Of a stretch of DNA of 64,000 nt, positions 61,073 to 64,000 are shown piece after piece. Source of the DNA: Archaeoglobaceae archaeon (GTDB lineage: Archaea; Halobacteriota; Archaeoglobi; Archaeoglobales; Archaeoglobaceae); the NCBI GenBank assembly GCA_027036775.1, contig JALWDS010000031.1, positions 49,897 to 113,896 on the forward strand, given 5' to 3'. The notes under the pieces were generated by a model. The model searched no databases. It worked only from the letters and a program-made list of their open reading frames with translations, and was not told the DNA's origin. The translations under genes and the position numbers were made by a program. Numbering within the stretch: the stretch's first letter is position 1; every line of letters begins with the position of its first letter.

Positions 61073-62254
61073 TCACCTCCTGTGAACGCTCAAAATAACG
61101 TTTACGAGGGTTCCGAAGTCACCTCCCAAGGTATCAGTCATGACGTTTTCCGCATCGATTTTAACGAAATCGAGTTCGTTTCTGAGCAACTTCACAGCGG
61201 AGTATATCTGTGCGGTTCCGGTCGCACCAACGGGATGACCCTTACCTATCAATCCCCCATCGACGTTGACGGCAATCTCTCCGTTCAGATCCGTCAAACC
61301 TTCGGCGGTAGCTCTCGCACCTTCCCCGTATTCGAAGAATCCCATGGCCTCAAGTGCTATTATCTCAGCTATCGTGAAGCAGTCGTGAACGAAAGCGACA
61401 TCTATATCCTTTGGGGACATTCCAGCCATCTTGTAAGCCATTTCGGAAGATTTTCTTCTCGGTAGAGCTTTAACCACCTCCCTCTTCTGTCTGAACAAGC
61501 TACCGGCCGAGCTCTGCCCGACACCCCTAACGTAAATAGGTTCGTCTATCCTCTCCTTCGCAAACTCCTCGCTCGCAACTATCACGGCTGAAGCTCCATC
61601 GGTCATGGGACAGCAGTCCAGAAGGGTTAGGGGAGAGCATATCATCTTGGAGTTTAAAACGTCTTCAACTTTTAAATTACCGAGCTTGTTGTAAAACTGG
61701 GCTTTCGGATTTTTAGCTCCGAATCGGTGGTTTTTAATTGAAACGTGTGCCATGCACTCCCTCAATTCCTCCAAAGAGATTCCATACGTCTCTGAGTATA
61801 GCCTTGCGACCAGAGCGAAGACTCCGGGAAAAGTTAAACCCGTATTTACCTCGTAAACTCCATCTAAAGCTGTCGCCAAAGCCCTCGTCCCTATACTCGT
61901 TCCGGCGGACTTCAACTTTTCAACGCCCCCCACAAGAACGCAATCGTATATTCCGTGTTTTACAGCCAGATAGGCCTCTTTGAAAGCCACCGCTGAAGAG
62001 CAACATGCGGACTCATACCTCATCGCTTGAACTCCGCTTAAACCTATCTCGTCCGCTACGAAACCCCCCAAGTTTGCTGAACCGTCTGTAATCTCACCTA
62101 CGAAGTTACCCAAGTATATCGCTTCTATTTCGTTTAACTCGATGTTTGATGAGTCGAAGGCTTCGAAAAAGGCTTGAGCGAACAACTCAGGTAGGCTCTT
62201 ATCTGGATGAGAACCAAACTCGGTTTGACCTACGCCCATCACGACCACGTTCAT
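61073..62254 (-). CDS. Thiolase family protein (acetyl-CoA acetyltransferase-like)
   Basis: 393 residues. Reactive Cys in YESACCSSAVAF (near 83), the HDCFTIAEI histidine and GGLIGKGHPVGATG at the end. Of the archaeal SCP-x-like group. It forms a thiolase/DUF35 pair, but no HMG-CoA synthase gene is adjacent, so either mevalonate synthesis or another acyl-CoA reaction is possible. Confidence 0.9.
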   Translation of the reverse strand: MNVVVMGVGQTEFGSHPDKSLPELFAQAFFEAFDSSNIELNEIEAIYLGNFVGEITDGSANLGGFVADEIGLSGVQAMRYESACCSSAVAFKEAYLAVKHGIYDCVLVGGVEKLKSAGTSIGTRALATALDGVYEVNTGLTFPGVFALVARLYSETYGISLEELRECMAHVSIKNHRFGAKNPKAQFYNKLGNLKVEDVLNSKMICSPLTLLDCCPMTDGASAVIVASEEFAKERIDEPIYVRGVGQSSAGSLFRQKREVVKALPRRKSSEMAYKMAGMSPKDIDVAFVHDCFTIAEIIALEAMGFFEYGEGARATAEGLTDLNGEIAVNVDGGLIGKGHPVGATGTAQIYSAVKLLRNELDFVKIDAENVMTDTLGGDFGTLVNVILSVHRR

Positions 62255-62294
62255 GCACCCAAAACTACTTCGATTAAATAAAAATTTTGATTCG

Positions 62295-62669
62295 TCATTT
62301 GACGTTAAACCTAAGCTTCTTAACTATTCTGTCGTTGACGTATATGTATATCGTGTATTCACCCTTCTTCAAGTTTCCCAAGTTTACGGTGGTGTTGTAA
62401 ACTTCGAGCTTCTGTATGCAAACTGTGTCGGGCTTGGGAGGGAAGTATTCGTAGTGAACTATGATCTTGTCGCTGTATATGCTCATCCCCCTATAAACGA
62501 TCTTGTGGCAGGGATTCGGCAGTGTAAAGATCACGTAGAGCTTGTATGTGTCGTTTTCCTTGAGCATGACCGCACCTACTTTCGTGCTCGAAGGTAGAGT
62601 CGGCTTCTTCTTTGCACCGCAACCCATCAGTATCAATGCGAGCGCCAGCAAAACGATCAACATTCTCAT
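62295..62669 (-). CDS. Putative lipoprotein
   Basis: 124 residues from ATG 62669. Hydrophobic leader ending in lipobox LILMGC (12-17), then KKKPTLPSSTK and a beta-rich domain (LYVIFTLPNPCHKIVY, YTIYIYVNDRIVKKL). Probably a secreted immunoglobulin-like fold. The longer frame to 62948 covers the DUF457 gene and is not used. Confidence 0.7.
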   Translation of the reverse strand: MRMLIVLLALALILMGCGAKKKPTLPSSTKVGAVMLKENDTYKLYVIFTLPNPCHKIVYRGMSIYSDKIIVHYEYFPPKPDTVCIQKLEVYNTTVNLGNLKKGEYTIYIYVNDRIVKKLRFNVK

Positions 62670-63256
62670 CTTGGGAAGTTGGCAACTGCTTTTAAAACGA
62701 TTCCCCTGTAAAGGACGGTCAAACTCACGAAACCCGAAATCAGGAGGAGGTAATTCGCAATCGGGTTTGAAGATTTGACGAGTTTGAGTGCAAACCTCCT
62801 CCTGCAAAAGGGATAGAGGGGTGAGAAGGGTTTGTGCGTCAAAAGGTCTCCCAATATGTGAGATAAAACTCCTAAAAAAGCTCCCACAAATCCAACCGAA
62901 AAATCTCCGAAGACCTTTAGAGTGAAGAAACCCATCAAGGCACCGCAAAGAAACGCGAAGGTTAAGGTGTGCGAAAAACCTCTATGTTCTCCCATGAGGT
63001 GGATAACGTAGAAGAGGATTGGAATTGAGAAGAGGAAGGGATTTTTTAGCTTTAAAAAGAGTGCAAATGTTATGAGAGTGAAAAGGACGGCCAAAATCCT
63101 AAAAGTTCCCTTTGCTCTTTGCATTCTTATGTCGTAGTCGGGAACTACGGAAAAAATCAAGGCGATCGTTAGTGCGATTTCGTTCCAGAAGTTGAAGATG
63201 TAACCGATTATAGAAAAAAGTAGAAGCGTTAGACCTAAATGTCCTTCCTTGTGCAT
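62666..63256 (-). CDS. DUF457 membrane metal-dependent hydrolase-like protein
   Basis: 196 residues with about five membrane helices. His/Asp motifs typical of the YdjM/DUF457 family: HKEGHLGLTLL, VPDYD and HRGFSHTL, then LSHILGDLLTHKP. ATG 63256 overlaps the hsp20 stop (TGATG). Function uncertain. Confidence 0.8.
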   Translation of the reverse strand: MHKEGHLGLTLLLFSIIGYIFNFWNEIALTIALIFSVVPDYDIRMQRAKGTFRILAVLFTLITFALFLKLKNPFLFSIPILFYVIHLMGEHRGFSHTLTFAFLCGALMGFFTLKVFGDFSVGFVGAFLGVLSHILGDLLTHKPFSPLYPFCRRRFALKLVKSSNPIANYLLLISGFVSLTVLYRGIVLKAVANFPR

Positions 63257-63672
63257 CACTCGATCTTTACGACCTTCCTCTTAGCCTTTTCGGTCTTCGG
63301 TATGGTCACCTCGAGAACGCCGTTGTTGTAGCTGGCTCTTACGTTTTCCACGTCCACGTCGGCTGGTAGAGCTATCCTCCTGTAAATCCTACCGTATCTC
63401 CTCTCTCTCTTTATGTAGTTCCTCTCCCTCTCCTCTTTCTCCTCCTTTCTCTCCGCCTTTATAACCAAGTCCCCGTCCTCAACCCATACCTCTATGTCCT
63501 CCTTGTTGAATCCCGGCAGATCCGCAACGATCCTTATCTGGTCTCCCTCATCTATGACGTCAACGGGCATCTCAATTCTAACAGTCCTCGGCCCGACCCT
63601 CTCAAAATCCTCGAAAAGTCTGTTCAACCTCTCCTGAATTCTCCTTATCTCCTCAAACGGGTCGAATATCAT
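63256..63672 (-). CDS. hsp20: Small heat-shock protein Hsp20
   Basis: 138 residues. Alpha-crystallin domain (about 45-135): VDVIDEGDQIRIVADLPGF, DLVIKAERKEE, and VRASYNNGVLEVTIPK with the usual A-x-x-x-G-V-L motif, followed by VVKIE. ATP-independent holdase. Strong ribosome binding site AAGGAGGTGAT, and an operator overlaps its promoter. Confidence 0.95.
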   Translation of the reverse strand: MIFDPFEEIRRIQERLNRLFEDFERVGPRTVRIEMPVDVIDEGDQIRIVADLPGFNKEDIEVWVEDGDLVIKAERKEEKEERERNYIKRERRYGRIYRRIALPADVDVENVRASYNNGVLEVTIPKTEKAKRKVVKIE

Positions 63673-63698
63673 TTGGTATCACCTCCTTAACCTTTTTC

Positions 63699-63733
63699 TA
63701 CTAACGTTTAGTTAGTAAAACTTGTATTTAAGC
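63699..63733 (-). promoter_or_regulatory. hsp20 promoter and CTAAC-N5-GTTAG operator
   Basis: On the minus strand a TATA-like box (about 63725-63733, CTTAAATAC) is followed by a palindrome: CTAAC (63701-63705), five bases, GTTAG (63711-63715), extended by TA on both sides (63699-63717). I recall this motif as the binding site of the Archaeoglobus heat-shock repressor HSR1. The site lies at or just after the transcription start, suiting repression. Confidence 0.7.
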
Positions 63734-63788
63734 TTTTCTATGAGGGTCATCAAAAGTCTTAAAAGTTGTTGCGGTTACAATAAATTGA

Positions 63789-63869
63789 GCCGGGGTTGCC
63801 GAGTGGTAAGGCGGCGGCCTGCTAAGCCGCTCCCCTCTGGGGTCGTGGGTTCGAATCCCACCCCCGGCG
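63789..63869 (+). tRNA. tRNA-Ser (GCU)
   Basis: Acceptor GCCGGGG pairs with CCCCGGC; anticodon stem GCGGC/GCCGC with loop CTGCTAA, anticodon GCT. A long variable arm marks a type II tRNA and T arm GTGGG-TTCGAAT-CCCAC is intact. Discriminator G, no encoded CCA. Confidence 0.95.
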
Positions 63870-64000
63870 TAACGCCTTCAAATGTTCCTCACCCTTAAGG
63901 AAGATGGCTATTAAAATCGAACTAACCACGGGCAACCACATCATTATCGAGAAGACGAAGTGCATGCTGTCGATGAATCCCTCGAAGAGACCTACAAGGG
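63822..64000 (-). CDS. MFS-type transporter, C-terminal end (partial)
   Basis: The minus-strand frame from the right edge reads LFEGFIDSMHFVFSIMMWLP and VVSSILIAIFLKGEEHLK, a membrane helix with a short cytosolic tail like the last helix of a major-facilitator protein. It then enters the antisense of tRNA-Ser and stops at 63822. The gene's main part lies outside the window. The overlap with the tRNA may be a late loss of an earlier stop. Confidence 0.55.
   Translation of the reverse strand, partial: LVGLFEGFIDSMHFVFSIMMWLPVVSSILIAIFLKGEEHLKALRRGWDSNPRPQRGAA

Noticed and set aside
62669..62948. N-terminal extension of the lipoprotein frame
   Set aside because: It overlaps the DUF457 gene almost fully; the lipobox leader from ATG 62669 is the better start.

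Overview
The window looks like a euryarchaeal chromosome of the Archaeoglobales (Archaeoglobus, Ferroglobus or Geoglobus type). Markers include DNA polymerase II small subunit DP1, Alba, translin, pantoate kinase, F420-0 gamma-glutamyl ligase, ADP-forming acetyl-CoA synthetase, TmcA, S26B signal peptidase, a CDP-alcohol phosphotransferase of the archaetidyl-lipid type and GyrB. TATA boxes, GGAGGTGA-type ribosome binding sites and a canonical archaeal C/D box RNA agree. The genus cannot be fixed from sequence alone.

Left host region (1-33.5 kb). It holds a cut TPR protein; PyrD and a HIT protein; CoaBC with pantoate kinase (CoA synthesis); a C/D box sRNA antisense to the coaBC end; an Lrp-like regulator with a cysteine-rich tail; lipid synthase and GyrB. 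An AT-rich toxin-antitoxin island follows (7.3-9.6 kb: RHH regulator, zinc protein, HicAB, VapBC). Then come a GPN GTPase, pstSCAB, a radical SAM protein, a site-2 protease with CBS domains, HisA/HisB, signal peptidase, IorA, CofE, a DRTGG protein and fused acetyl-CoA synthetase, a MoxR/VWA pair, translin, Alba, SpoIIM, a divergent FtsZ-fold-like protein, DP1, and a dCMP deaminase interrupted by an intein at its active site.

Integrated element (33,526-48,624). A 15.05-kb provirus sits in tRNA-Val(UAC). A 47-bp repeat of the tRNA 3' part, with one mismatch, bounds it. The integrase is SSV-type: integration has split it, with int(N) at the tRNA side and int(C) at the far side, and joining them through the repeat restores one frame of about 361 codons. 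The left arm encodes a D5-type helicase, two nuclease-like proteins and small zinc proteins. The middle, AT-rich control region has winged-helix genes, long inverted repeats, iteron-like clusters, several ORFs without start codons and a RelBE pair. The right arm encodes small and large membrane proteins, a 470-residue protein with signal peptide, coiled coil and C-terminal anchor, and a P-loop ATPase fused to an AbrB-like domain. The order (multi-TM protein, spike, membrane proteins, ATPase) resembles the morphogenesis block of pleomorphic (pleolipovirus-like) archaeal viruses; a spindle-shaped virus is the main alternative.

Right host region (48.6-64 kb). It has an RsmB/NSUN-type methyltransferase, an EndoIV-like TIM barrel next to an SF2 helicase, an APC transporter fused to two Usp domains, DUF424, ASCH and TmcA, a tandem Usp, a glycosyltransferase, a formyl-THF cyclo-ligase-like protein, a DUF35/thiolase pair, a lipoprotein, a DUF457 membrane protein, and Hsp20 with a CTAAC-N5-GTTAG operator. 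tRNA-Ser(GCU) and a cut MFS transporter end the window.
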